Numbered from the stretch's first letter, positions 21,192 through 30,910 are shown. The stretch is DNA of 64,000 nucleotides from an uncultured Rhodospirillales bacterium (GCA_903931735.1 CAIZDL010000065.1:1-64000); one strand, 5' to 3'. The notes: generated from the letters alone by a model not told the origin. Numbers and translations: made by a program.

Positions 21192-21302
21192 TGGGCCGCA
21201 TACGTTAAAAAGTCCGGGTTTCCAAAGGCCCCCGGCCTTTGGTCGCCGAAGGCACTCTGAACGTATTGTAGGGGCTTTGCCCCTCCACCCCGTCAACCCC
21301 GC

Positions 21303-24300
21303 TTAGTTTTTCTCGCCGCTAATTTGCAACCGCCCGGGGGCGGTGCGGGCGAAGTGTGCCGGGTCGTTTTCCTTTTCCACGGTTGCTCCGGCTTGCATAA
21401 AATCGCCCCGGGTTACGGCGCGGGCAAGATAGACCACGCGGAACCCGGGATGCCCCTCTTCGAGATCGAGGGCGGCAAGGAAGCGGTCGCGTCGATAATC
21501 GGCATAACGGGCCAAGCTAAGGGTGCCCAGCCACGATAAATTGCCAAGTTGCGGGCTGTCGGCAAAGCGCACTGTTTCAATATCGAGCCCGGCGGGAAGA
21601 AGATCGCTGATGACAATGCGCTGGTGACTGGCCTCGGTGGCGCGCCCCTCCAGAATTACCACGATCAGATCATGATGTTGAAGGGTGTCGTTTTTAAGTG
21701 GCTTGCCGTCGAGATCAAAAAGCGTCCGGCTGAGGGTGAACCCGTGCGCGGCGGCCTCCTCAGGCGCAGCGGGCAGGCCAACCACGCTGACCAGTTGGCT
21801 GATTGGCGTCGGCCCGGCATTGTGGATGCGGAGCGGGGTTGCGGGATCGAGCCGCCGGTAAAGGGGGCGCTCGCTGGTGAAGGGTTCGTCGTTGATGACG
21901 ATATGGGCCAATTCGGGCGTGGCGGTGTGGTCGCTGATCGCGCGGGCGGCCAGCGCCAGCCACGCCAACTCGTTGGCGCTGGGCCGGATCGCGAGATTTG
22001 GGGTGTACTGGGCCGCGCGCTCGGCCAGGGCATGAAGTCGTTCGTGCGGCACAACCTCGCTTTCGGCGCCAAGGGCAATGGTGGCCGCGATATCCCGCAG
22101 CGAAAATTGGCCCTTGGTGTCGGCGAGCAGGTCGGTGGTCAGGCCGTCAAACAGCTTGTGCGCTGCTTGGTCGTCGCCGACCGAGGCGAGTGCGGCGGCG
22201 ATTTCGGCGCGCGCTGGCGCCGTCGTCAACCGCGGCCCGAAGGTTTCGTGGAAATAATGAACGGCGCCAGCGTCCAGGCTTTTGGCTTTCGCCAACACAT
22301 AGGTGCCATAGGCGCGCTCCGGCAGGTCGTGATCTTCGCTCCAGCCATTATCGAGCTGGCGCTTCAGCCATTCGTGCGCGCGGGCGCTGGCGGCAGCGGA
22401 AACCTTGTATCCGGCGGCGCTGGCGCGGTCGAGACTATCGGCGACAAAGGGCGTCAGCACCGGGTCCGAGTCCTCCTTCAGCGACCAGCGGGGAAAGCCG
22501 CCGTCGCCGTGCTGCTGGCCGACCAACCGGTCGAGCCCACCCTGGATGCGGTCGTGGAGGGCCTCCTGGCTCTCGAGTGTGAGGGTGGTGACGAGGCTCC
22601 CCCCCGCAAGCAGGCGGATCACGGCCGACGCTATTTCTTCGACATTGCCGTGCAATGGCCGGTCCACCATCATCACCAGGCCGGGCAGGTCGAGCGCCGG
22701 CAGCGGCCCAACTGTGACAGCGGCGGTGGTGGCGTCGGCGCGGAGCCCCTCAAAGAGGTTTGCCGGCGGGGTCAGCGTTTCGTTTGGGGCCAGCGGGCCG
22801 GCGCTATGGCGCCAAAGCGGACGATCGGCGGAGCGCACTTTGACCGGGCGGCGCTGGATCAGGTGATAATTTTCGGGGCCGGTGATTTCCAGCAGCACGG
22901 CGGCCGGGCCGGGGTGATCGACGCTGAGTTGACGTGACACGTCGACATGCCGCCCCTTTTTGATACCAACGGCGAACCGGCCATCGGCAACGGAAACGCC
23001 GCCCTCGGTGGTCAGGGCAACCTGATATTCGCCCGGCGGGGCGGTGAGATTGGTCAGGCCGATCTCGATCATTGCCCGGTCGCCGGGGGCCAGGAACCGG
23101 GGCAGGGCGATGTCGGCCCGAACTTGGTCGTGGACCGCAAGGCTCGATTCGGCGTGCCCGATTCGGGTGCCGTTCCAGGCCAGGGCCAGCAGGCGCAACC
23201 GGCCATCAAAATTGGGAATGGCAAGCGGCACTTGGGCGGTGCCATCGGCGCCCACTTTGACCACGCCGGAAAAAAGTGTCACCACCGGGGTATCGCGTCC
23301 GGGCAAGCCGGGAACCGGGCGCAGCCGCTCTTTTTTGGCTGGGGCGCTGGCGGCGGGCGCGGCATCGGCGCGCTCCGGGTCGAGCAGCCGGCCGTACACG
23401 TCGCGGAGTTCAACGCCCAGCCGCCGCTGGCCCAGATAATAGGCCACGGGATCGGGCGCCGGTTGCTCGGTTGCTTGAAACACCGCCTCATCCACCGCGA
23501 CCAGGGTGAAATAGGTTGGGCTGCCCTCGCTCAGCGCGGCGCCGAGGGCGTCTTTGACCGCGACGGTCACGGTTGTCGGCCGCCTTGGCTCCACCATCGG
23601 GGGGGCATCGATTTTCACTTTGAGCGTGCGGGGTTGCGGGTCCACCGGCAGCCAGCCGATCCCGATCGCTCGCCGGGGCGCGGTTTTGCGCGCCGAGTCG
23701 ACGGCGGCGTATGCGGTGGCAATGATGGTCATCCCCGCCGACCAGTCGGGCGCAACCGGGATATCGAGGGTGGCGCCGTCGGCCCCGATTTGCCGGGTGA
23801 TCACTTGGCGCACCGAGCGGTCGGCGATGGCGATCACGACTTGGCTATCGTAGGGCGGGCGGATGTGAATATGCGCAACCCCGTCATCATGGCTTTGGGG
23901 CCGCATCACCGAGACCAGAACTTTGTCGGGCCGGTTGGCCGCTGCCGGCGCTGCCCACCACCCGGCCGAAAAGCGGATGCTGGAGGCGACGGCGGATTTC
24001 GGGTCAAACACTTCCAGGCGATAGCGCCCGGCGCGGAGCGGCTCCTCGATCGCGGCGGGCTTGCCAGCGCCAACGGTGAGGGTGGCCCCGGTCACGCGGT
24101 GGTCGTGGATGATCGTCTCATAGTCCCAATGGCCGTTCGCCTCAAACCACCGAAACTCGGACTCCTCCTCGAAAAGTTCGTAGGACAGGTCGGCTTTATC
24201 AATCGCGGTGCCGTCGGGGGCAAGGGCGATCACGTCGAAGGCCGCAGTGGCGCCCTCGGGCAGCACCTCGCTTTCAAAGCGCGGATGCAGGCCGATCAAA

Positions 24301-26102
24301 AAAGGCTGGTGATGGATTGGCAGCGCCAACTCCTGGCTCACCGCCCGGCCGCCGATATCGAAAATCGTGCCCCGAATCACCGCCTGGAGCGGGCGGGAGG
24401 AGTCTGGCAGCTTCAACGCGGGAAGCTCCGCCTCGGCCTTGCCGTCGCCATCGGTGGTGAAGCCGGGCAGCACGGTTTGGATTGGTGAAAATTTTTCCTG
24501 CGCCAGCCCAAAGTGGTACCCGTCGTGGGCGGCGAAGGGCGTTTCGGTGGGCAGGATGGTGAGGGAAAGTTCGCCCGGCAGATGCGCTGCGGGAGTCCAG
24601 AACTGGGTGCGGCTTTTTATGGTAAGCGGCCCGGTTGCGCCCGGCGTCAGCGCCGGTTGGCCCACCGTTAGGGCAAGGGTGAGGCGCGGCGGCAACAGCT
24701 CGTGGACCGTGAACTCGGCGCGGCCGATCGCCGGCCCTTCGGGCTCGATGTGGGCGGTGATGCTCCAGACGCCGGGAAGGGTGTTGGGCCGCAGGGGGAA
24801 GCTGGCGGTGCCGCCGCCGGCCCCGGCATCCTGCACCTCCCGGCGGTCGGCTTCAACGCCATCGGATCGCCACAGCTTGAGCAGCCAGCTCCGGCCCGGC
24901 ACCGCCCGCGCAGTGTGGTCGCGCAGCAGCGTGGTGAGCGAGACGGTTTCGCCGGGGCGGTAAATCGCGCGTTCGGTGGCGATGAAGGCGTCGAGCGGGC
25001 CGTGGGTGGTTCTGCCCCCGGCGCCCCGGCCGCTCAGGTCCACGCCCGGTGCCGCAAGATCGAGGAAGCTGAACTCGCCAATGCCGCCATAGGCAAAAAG
25101 AGCCTGGGCGGTATCGTCGCCCGCTCGCCGGGTGATGTTGGCGGCAAAGCGCAAGATACCGTCGGCGCCGGTATGGCCCTTGCCCAGCTCTTTGCCGTTC
25201 CGGGCCAGCAGATGGAGTTCGACCCCGGCCAAGGGCAGCGCGCTGGTCAGCGACCGCGCGAACACCGTCAGCCCGTCTTCGCCAAAAAAGCTGGTGAGGC
25301 CAAGATCGGATATGACAAACCATTGGCTGGCGGTGGGCGCGTTTGGCTCCGGCGCCGTCGATGCCGCGGTGGCGATGTAGACGCCGGGGGCCAGCCCGTC
25401 CAGCAGGGGCGCCAGCGGGAAAGTCGCGGTGATCGGGGTGTTGCGCTGGGCCGTGAGCGGTAACTCGCCGGTCCAAACGGCCTTGCCGCCTTTTTCGACC
25501 AGTTCGCTGATGTCCCAGTCGCTGAGAGTTTGGCCGACTCGGCCGGCATAAATTTTCTCGACCAGCGCCCGGTCGCCCATGCTCAGGACCCGCAGGCGAA
25601 CGTGATCGACGTTGATGGCGCGCACCGGCAGCCCTTCGGGTCCAACCCGGGGTAAAATGACCCCGCCGCCTCGAAAGGACAGCGCGGGCGCCCGGTTGGG
25701 GACTTCGATTGCATGGGTTTCCGCCACCGCCAGCCGATGGCCGCCGGCCCCGGGTAAGCCTTGGCCAAGGGTGATGCGGTAGGCGGCGCCGTGCGCCAGC
25801 CCTTCGACGCACAAGGCCCGGTCCCGTGCCACCACCGAAAGCGCGGGCAGCGGCGGCGCTACCTCGACAAAGGCAGCGTAGCCCTGGCCCCGCGCCTTAT
25901 CGAGCGGGCTGCCGAAGGTGAAGCAAACCTGGGGCAAATCCCGCTCGGCCGCGACCTCAACGGCGGTGACCTTGAGAGCATCGGTAACCTTGAGCAAAGC
26001 GGGAGCCTCGCCCCGCGATGGCGTGACGGTTCCGGAGCCAAGCGCGACGATGACGGCCGCGATCACCCAATGGGGACGATAACGCTTCATCAAAAACGCC
26101 AT
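21303..26102 (-). CDS. Bacterial alpha-2-macroglobulin family protein
   Basis: Signal peptide, MG2-type FIATERAIYRPGETVSLTTLLRD, C-terminal A2M domains; the expected thioester position reads HGNVEEIAS. Confidence 0.9.
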   Translation of the reverse strand: MAFLMKRYRPHWVIAAVIVALGSGTVTPSRGEAPALLKVTDALKVTAVEVAAERDLPQVCFTFGSPLDKARGQGYAAFVEVAPPLPALSVVARDRALCVEGLAHGAAYRITLGQGLPGAGGHRLAVAETHAIEVPNRAPALSFRGGGVILPRVGPEGLPVRAINVDHVRLRVLSMGDRALVEKIYAGRVGQTLSDWDISELVEKGGKAVWTGELPLTAQRNTPITATFPLAPLLDGLAPGVYIATAASTAPEPNAPTASQWFVISDLGLTSFFGEDGLTVFARSLTSALPLAGVELHLLARNGKELGKGHTGADGILRFAANITRRAGDDTAQALFAYGGIGEFSFLDLAAPGVDLSGRGAGGRTTHGPLDAFIATERAIYRPGETVSLTTLLRDHTARAVPGRSWLLKLWRSDGVEADRREVQDAGAGGGTASFPLRPNTLPGVWSITAHIEPEGPAIGRAEFTVHELLPPRLTLALTVGQPALTPGATGPLTIKSRTQFWTPAAHLPGELSLTILPTETPFAAHDGYHFGLAQEKFSPIQTVLPGFTTDGDGKAEAELPALKLPDSSRPLQAVIRGTIFDIGGRAVSQELALPIHHQPFLIGLHPRFESEVLPEGATAAFDVIALAPDGTAIDKADLSYELFEEESEFRWFEANGHWDYETIIHDHRVTGATLTVGAGKPAAIEEPLRAGRYRLEVFDPKSAVASSIRFSAGWWAAPAAANRPDKVLVSVMRPQSHDDGVAHIHIRPPYDSQVVIAIADRSVRQVITRQIGADGATLDIPVAPDWSAGMTIIATAYAAVDSARKTAPRRAIGIGWLPVDPQPRTLKVKIDAPPMVEPRRPTTVTVAVKDALGAALSEGSPTYFTLVAVDEAVFQATEQPAPDPVAYYLGQRRLGVELRDVYGRLLDPERADAAPAASAPAKKERLRPVPGLPGRDTPVVTLFSGVVKVGADGTAQVPLAIPNFDGRLRLLALAWNGTRIGHAESSLAVHDQVRADIALPRFLAPGDRAMIEIGLTNLTAPPGEYQVALTTEGGVSVADGRFAVGIKKGRHVDVSRQLSVDHPGPAAVLLEITGPENYHLIQRRPVKVRSADRPLWRHSAGPLAPNETLTPPANLFEGLRADATTAAVTVGPLPALDLPGLVMMVDRPLHGNVEEIASAVIRLLAGGSLVTTLTLESQEALHDRIQGGLDRLVGQQHGDGGFPRWSLKEDSDPVLTPFVADSLDRASAAGYKVSAAASARAHEWLKRQLDNGWSEDHDLPERAYGTYVLAKAKSLDAGAVHYFHETFGPRLTTAPARAEIAAALASVGDDQAAHKLFDGLTTDLLADTKGQFSLRDIAATIALGAESEVVPHERLHALAERAAQYTPNLAIRPSANELAWLALAARAISDHTATPELAHIVINDEPFTSERPLYRRLDPATPLRIHNAGPTPISQLVSVVGLPAAPEEAAAHGFTLSRTLFDLDGKPLKNDTLQHHDLIVVILEGRATEASHQRIVISDLLPAGLDIETVRFADSPQLGNLSWLGTLSLARYADYRRDRFLAALDLEEGHPGFRVVYLARAVTRGDFMQAGATVEKENDPAHFARTAPGRLQISGEKN

Positions 26103-26205
26103 GTGACGAATACGCTCCCTCGTGCCGGCGCCGGCTACGCCCACCGAATAAAACAAGCCACGCTGCCCGATAAAACCGCTGCTCGTGTCAGTTTGGTTGG
26201 GCGGC

Positions 26206-26469
26206 TTATTTTTTCCGGCGGTGGCGCCAGTTGTCGAAAGCCAAGAAGGTCTCGGGGTAGCGGCGCTTAATGCGCACGAACAGCCGCCGGGCATCCGACG
26301 AGTTGCGCAACAAAATCACCGAGCCCACCAGCACCAACGTTGTGCCCATGACCACAGGGGTAAGAGCGATCAACGCTCCCGAAATGATCAGGGCCGCGCC
26401 CAGCCCCATCCATACCAGTTGGCGGATGCGCGGTTGCGGCAGGGTGGTAATGGACGCAAGCCATTTCAT
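26206..26469 (-). CDS. Small membrane protein
   Basis: Two hydrophobic stretches WMGLGAALIISGALIALTPVVMGTTLVLVGSVILL; internal ATG at 26469. Confidence 0.6.
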   Translation of the reverse strand: MKWLASITTLPQPRIRQLVWMGLGAALIISGALIALTPVVMGTTLVLVGSVILLRNSSDARRLFVRIKRRYPETFLAFDNWRHRRKK

Positions 26470-26670
26470 GGGCGGGGTTCCCGTGTATGGAAGGGGTGGC
26501 CGGGACATGCCGGAACGTAATGAATACGGCTCCAAGGCCCCGCCCGTCAACGTTGGGTTTCGGGTCGGCACTCTTTGCGGGGCGGCAGGGAAGCGCGGGA
26601 AGCGATTGACGAAAAGCCGGCTGTGGCCAATGGTTGGGGCGAAGATCGTCCCTTATCGAGGAGCTGGGGT

Positions 26671-27324
26671 ATGAGCCAATTAAATCCGGAGCCGGAAAAT
26701 CCGGAGCCGGGCCAAGCCGAGCGGGATCGCCTTGGTGCTGCCGAGTGCGCCCTGGCGGCGGCGTTGCGCTGGCTGGGGGCTGGCCGCAGGGTGGCGGTTG
26801 GCACCGTGATGACCGCCACGGGGGAGGCCTCCCATCGCCCCGGTTGCGTGTTCGTGGTGGCTGAGGATGGCTCGTTGGCGGGGGTCGAGGCCGGGGATTT
26901 TCTGGTGGCCGAGGCGTTGCGGGCGATCGAGGATGGCGAACAGCGGATTCTCGTGCGCACGGTCGCTGCCGGGGTGGCGGGGCATCGTGGGGGCCGGGAG
27001 CCGGGCGGGCGGGTTGAAACCTACCTTGAGCCGCTTGATCCCGGCAGCGGCGGTCACCGATTGCTGGAGCGGGTGGCGAAAGCGCAGGCCGACGGCGTGT
27101 CGGTGGCGCTGGTGTCTGACCTTGTTACTGGCATGAAAACATTGGTTTATCCCGATGCGGTCCACGGTGGTTTCGGGCTCTATGGTCCGGAGCTGGACGA
27201 GGTGCGGCGCTTCCTTGCCGCAGGCCGAACCCTGGTGTTTGAGCCCTACGAGGATCTCCGGCTGTTTGTTCACTCTTTTGGGATTTTCGGGAATAACGGT
27301 GCCGGTATGACGATTGGCACTTGA
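26671..27324 (+). CDS. XdhC/CoxI-family N-terminal domain protein
   Basis: RVAVGTVMTATGEASHRPGCVFVVAEDGSLAG...GGRVETYLEPL matches the XdhC_CoxI pattern; no Rossmann C-terminal domain. Confidence 0.6.
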   Translation: MSQLNPEPENPEPGQAERDRLGAAECALAAALRWLGAGRRVAVGTVMTATGEASHRPGCVFVVAEDGSLAGVEAGDFLVAEALRAIEDGEQRILVRTVAAGVAGHRGGREPGGRVETYLEPLDPGSGGHRLLERVAKAQADGVSVALVSDLVTGMKTLVYPDAVHGGFGLYGPELDEVRRFLAAGRTLVFEPYEDLRLFVHSFGIFGNNGAGMTIGT

Positions 27325-27483
27325 AACTCTCGGAAATCGGAGCCAATACTGGTGGATCAATCTGCCTGCCTTGGATTGCCGTTCCCCACCGTTATGGGTG
27401 CTGTGTTTGGTGTCGTCCCTGGAACTACAGACTGATGCGTCGGGCGAGTCCGTCCGGCGCGGCTTGCGACGTTGGAGATTGGG

Positions 27484-27693
27484 ATGCCCACTGGCACCGT
27501 GAAGTGGTTCAACAGCACCAAGGGTTATGGCTTCATTCAGCCGGACGACGGCTCAGCCGATGTGTTCGTGCACATTTCGGCGGTGGAGCGTGCCGGAATC
27601 GGTAATCTGAAGGAAGGCCAGAAGCTTTCTTTCGAACTGGTCAAGGATCCGCGCAAGGGTAAGACCTCGGCGGAAAACCTCAAGACGCTGTGA
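27484..27693 (+). CDS. Cold-shock protein (CspA family)
   Basis: [35 protein letters not shown]. Confidence 0.98.
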   Translation: MPTGTVKWFNSTKGYGFIQPDDGSADVFVHISAVERAGIGNLKEGQKLSFELVKDPRKGKTSAENLKTL

Positions 27694-27716
27694 TCCGTCA
27701 CCGTTGAGATCAGGGA

Positions 27717-27752
27717 AAGGCGGGCGTCCGATGAGGGCGCCCGCTTTTTCGT
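27717..27752 (+). terminator. Rho-independent terminator of the cold-shock gene
   Basis: gcgggcgtcc-gatga-gggcgcccgc stem-loop followed by ttttt. Confidence 0.75.
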
Positions 27753-27855
27753 GTCTTTTTCGCGGTGTCGACCCAGCCCTGCGCTGGCGTGCAGTGTGCA
27801 GACGGCCCGGTCGGCCCGATATCTCTTTCACGTTGTCATGCTGATGGAGGACGTG

Positions 27856-27971
27856 ATGCGTTCGAAATTTTTGACCCGGCTCGACAAGATGCTGAGGCAT
27901 GGTGGAGAGACCGAAATCGCTATCGCGAGGCAGTGGAGCTTGCTGTCGAGCCCTTCGGCCGCCGCAAGTAA
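27856..27971 (+). other. Possible frameshifted small ORF
   Basis: Strong ggagg SD before ATG 27856 (MRSKFLTRLDKMLR...); protein-like continuation AWWRDRNRYREAVELAVEPFGRRK* lies in the adjacent frame. Confidence 0.35.
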
Positions 27972-28133
27972 GGGGCCGTCGGGGGCTGCCCACTAAGTCC
28001 GGTCTTGCTTGGCCGTAGCCGTTTAGGCCAGCGCCATGGCTTGCGCGCTGGCGGGGCCGCCGGGGGGCGCTGCTGTATTTGTCGCCCAGGCGATTTCCCC
28101 GTCCGTTCCAAACCCCCAGTAACCAGAGCAGCG

Positions 28134-28172
28134 CAAAAAAAGGGGGCCGGATTCTACCGGCCCCGCCCTTTG
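28134..28172 (-). terminator. Rho-independent terminator (minus strand)
   Basis: ggggccggtagaatccggcccc followed by a T-run when read on the minus strand. Confidence 0.65.
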
Positions 28173-28439
28173 GTTGCCTTCGTCGTTGGCGTTTGGTTCG
28201 TGCCGTTAGCCAGTGGCGGCGGCATTCGGGCGCGGCGCTCCGGCCCAGTGCCCCCGCGCAAAGTGGCCCAGTGACCACTCCACAGGGTGACCACCCCACT
28301 GGCGGCGTGGCCGGGCGGGCGCGGCGCTCGACCACGTACAGCCAAAAGCCCGGCGGCCCGTGCAGGCAACGACAGGTCCGGGCAGCGACGAGATTGAACC
28401 GGGCAGCGGCGAGATCGGATCCCGCCAGACGGGCCGCAG

Positions 28440-28664
28440 TTAGACGAACATATCCATCGCCTGGCCCCGCTGGAGCGAGCTTTGGAGTGTGTCGTTGCGC
28501 GATTGTTGATTATGCACAGCGTTTGCCGAGCCCCGGTTGATGATGCTCTCGGCTGTTTGAGAGCCCTTTTGCGCGGAAAGCTGCACCGTCTGCGCAGATA
28601 GCTTCTGGCTTTGCTGGAAGTATTGGACTGAAGCGATTCCCCCGACAGACATGGTGTTCTCCAT
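28440..28664 (-). CDS. Small Gln/Ser-rich hypothetical protein, weakly resembling putative motility proteins
   Basis: MENTMSVGGIASVQYFQQSQKLSAQTVQLSAQKGSQTAESIINRG...; RBS-like sequence upstream. Confidence 0.55.
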   Translation of the reverse strand: MENTMSVGGIASVQYFQQSQKLSAQTVQLSAQKGSQTAESIINRGSANAVHNQQSRNDTLQSSLQRGQAMDMFV

Positions 28665-28764
28665 TGGTTTGGGTGCGGCAGGGCAAGGCACCGGCCTCAT
28701 TCTGTAAGGCCCAGCTACTACCATATAACAAACCCTAAGGGCGCGTCAAGCGCTCGAGTCGACC

Positions 28765-28817
28765 TTAGAGCGGGCAGCGTCCGGGGTGGCTTATCCCATA
28801 GCGTTGATCCGCTCTAA
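28765..28817. repeat. 53-bp palindromic intergenic repeat, copy 1
   Basis: ttagagcgggcagc...tagcgttgatccgctctaa; shares both ends with the reverse complement of 31993-32045. Confidence 0.8.
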
Positions 28818-28912
28818 AACCGGCTGGTGGGTCTGGGTGGCTCCGCACGAGCGGGCGCTGTGCGCGAAAGAGAGATGCGGAATTCGGGTCGCCTTCGCGG
28901 TTGGATTTGGGT

Positions 28913-29980
28913 ATGGTGCGATCGAGACTAAGGATCAAAGGGGTGGTGGTGGATACCCAGGTGGTGAGTGAGCGGGCGGGCAGGCTCGGGCTGGTGCCGT
29001 TGTCGGCATCCGGGCGGCCGGTTTTTGCCGCGCTTGATCTTGGCACCAACAATTGCCGCTTGCTGATTGCGCGCGCCCAAAGTGGCGGTTTCCGGGTGAT
29101 CGACGCCTTTTCCCGCATTGTCCGGCTGGGCGAGGGGCTGAGCCGCAGCGACCGGTTGTCGGAGCGCGCGGTGGAGCGGACGCTGGCGGCATTGCGGGTG
29201 TGCGGCACCAAAATCCAGCGCCGGTGCGTGACGGCGTTAAGGGCCGTTGCCACCGAGGCTTGCCGTCGCGCGATCAATTGCGATGATTTTCTGGAGCAGG
29301 CGATCCGCGAGACCGGGATTGCCCTCGAAATTATTTCCAGCACCGAAGAAGGGCGGCTGGCGCTGGCCGGCTGTTCGCCGCTGCTCGATGCGGAGGTGCC
29401 TTACGCGCTGGTGTTCGACATCGGCGGCGGGTCCACCGAGATTATGTGGCTGGAGCTAATGGGGTGGGGCCGTCCGCCCCGGCTGATCGACCAGATTTCG
29501 CTGAGACATGGCGTGGTCAGCCTCGCCGAGCAATATGGCAGCGATGAAATCGACGATCGATCTTATTCCCTGATGGTCGAGACCGTGGCGGCTTCGGTCG
29601 AACCGTTTGAGCGGCGTAATAATATCCGGGCTGCGGTGGCGCTCGGCAAGGTTCAATTGCTGGGGACTTCGGGCACAGTCACGACTCTGGCCGGGGTTAA
29701 TCTTGGCTTGGCGCGGTATGAACGCTCGATCATCGATGGCAGCCACCTTAGTGTTGCCCATGCCCGTCTGGTGACCCTTCATTTGAAGGAGATGGACTAC
29801 CACCAGCGCGCGGCTCACCCTTGCATCGGCTATGATCGCGCCGATCTGGTGATGGCCGGCTGCGCGGTGCTCGAGGCGATTTGTGACATCTGGCCGTTCG
29901 AGCGTCTGCGGATCGCCGACCGGGGCCTGCGCGAGGGCATTCTCGCCGATTTTATCGACAGCCTTAAGAGTACAGCCTGA
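28913..29980 (+). CDS. ppx: Ppx/GppA family phosphatase (exopolyphosphatase)
   Basis: AALDLGTNNCRLLIA...SRIVRLGEGL...VFDIGGGSTEIMW; start could be TTG 28901. Confidence 0.92.
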   Translation: MVRSRLRIKGVVVDTQVVSERAGRLGLVPLSASGRPVFAALDLGTNNCRLLIARAQSGGFRVIDAFSRIVRLGEGLSRSDRLSERAVERTLAALRVCGTKIQRRCVTALRAVATEACRRAINCDDFLEQAIRETGIALEIISSTEEGRLALAGCSPLLDAEVPYALVFDIGGGSTEIMWLELMGWGRPPRLIDQISLRHGVVSLAEQYGSDEIDDRSYSLMVETVAASVEPFERRNNIRAAVALGKVQLLGTSGTVTTLAGVNLGLARYERSIIDGSHLSVAHARLVTLHLKEMDYHQRAAHPCIGYDRADLVMAGCAVLEAICDIWPFERLRIADRGLREGILADFIDSLKSTA

Positions 29981-29984
29981 AATC

Positions 29985-30701
29985 ATGGCCGGAAAAAAAA
30001 CAACGCGGCCCGGGGCGGAGAGCCGTACAGCGGCGGTGCGGGTCAAGACTGCGCGCAAACGCACCATCTCCTCAACTTTGTGGCTGGAACGCCAGCTCAA
30101 CGATCCTTATGTCGCCGAGGCGGGGCGTCTTGGCTATCGGTCGCGGGCAGCCTTCAAACTGCTGCAACTCGATGAGCGGTTCGGGCTCTTGCGTCCGGGG
30201 ATGCGGCTGGTGGATCTGGGTGCGGCACCCGGCGGCTGGACCCAGGTTGCGGTCGAGCGGATTCGGCCGACGGAAACCCTGGGTCGGGTGGTCGGGCTCG
30301 ATATTCTGGAAATGGCGCCTTTGCCGGGGGCGGATTTGATGCTGGCCGATTTTCTCGACGAAACGGCGCCGGATCGTTTGCGGGCGCTGCTGGGCGGGCC
30401 GGCGGACTTGGTGCTGAGCGACATGGCCGCCCCCACCACCGGCCATGCCGGGACGGATCATCTGCGAATCACGGCGCTGGCGGAAGCGGCCTATGAGTTC
30501 ACTTATGGGGTGCTGTCGCCGGGCGGGGCCTTTGTTTGCAAATTATTTCAGGGCGGCGCCGAGCGGGAGTTGTTGCAGCGGTTGAAGCGCGATTTTGCCC
30601 AGGTTCGCCACGCCAAGCCGCCTGCGAGCCGCGCCGACAGCTCCGAGACCTATTTGGTGGCCACCGGTTTTCGGGCCGAGGGAGCAGATCATCGCGATTA
30701 G
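29985..30701 (+). CDS. rlmE: 23S rRNA (uridine-2'-O-)-methyltransferase RlmE
   Basis: FtsJ fold: SRAAFKLLQLDERF, VDLGAAPGGWTQVA, LVLSDMAAPTTGH. Confidence 0.95.
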   Translation: MAGKKTTRPGAESRTAAVRVKTARKRTISSTLWLERQLNDPYVAEAGRLGYRSRAAFKLLQLDERFGLLRPGMRLVDLGAAPGGWTQVAVERIRPTETLGRVVGLDILEMAPLPGADLMLADFLDETAPDRLRALLGGPADLVLSDMAAPTTGHAGTDHLRITALAEAAYEFTYGVLSPGGAFVCKLFQGGAERELLQRLKRDFAQVRHAKPPASRADSSETYLVATGFRAEGADHRD

Positions 30702-30774
30702 ATGATTTTCGCTGTAGCGTGGTTCGAAATGGTTTGCTATATAGCCGTCCGTCGCCTGTTTGGCGGCGCACTGA

Positions 30775-30849
30775 TGCGGGATAGCTCAGCGGTAGAGCAA
30801 TCGGCTGTTAACCGATCGGTCCTCGGTTCGAATCCGAGTCCCGCAGCCA
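30775..30849 (+). tRNA. tRNA-Asn (GTT)
   Basis: Acceptor tgcggga/tcccgca, anticodon loop ctgttaa, T-arm ctcggttcgaatccgag, encoded CCA. Confidence 0.97.
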
Positions 30850-30877
30850 CGATGACTTAGACGAAGACTCTTCGTGA

Positions 30878-30910
30878 GTGGCCGGGTCCGAAAGGGTCCG
30901 GCCCTCTTGT
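30878..30910 (+). terminator. Hairpin after tRNA-Asn
   Basis: ggccgggtccgaaagggtccggccctctt. Confidence 0.5.

Noticed and set aside
21549-24488. Two long plus-strand ORFs (462 and 513 aa) antisense to the A2M gene
   Set aside because: Gly/Arg/Gln-rich shadow ORFs opposite a well-supported 4.8-kb CDS.
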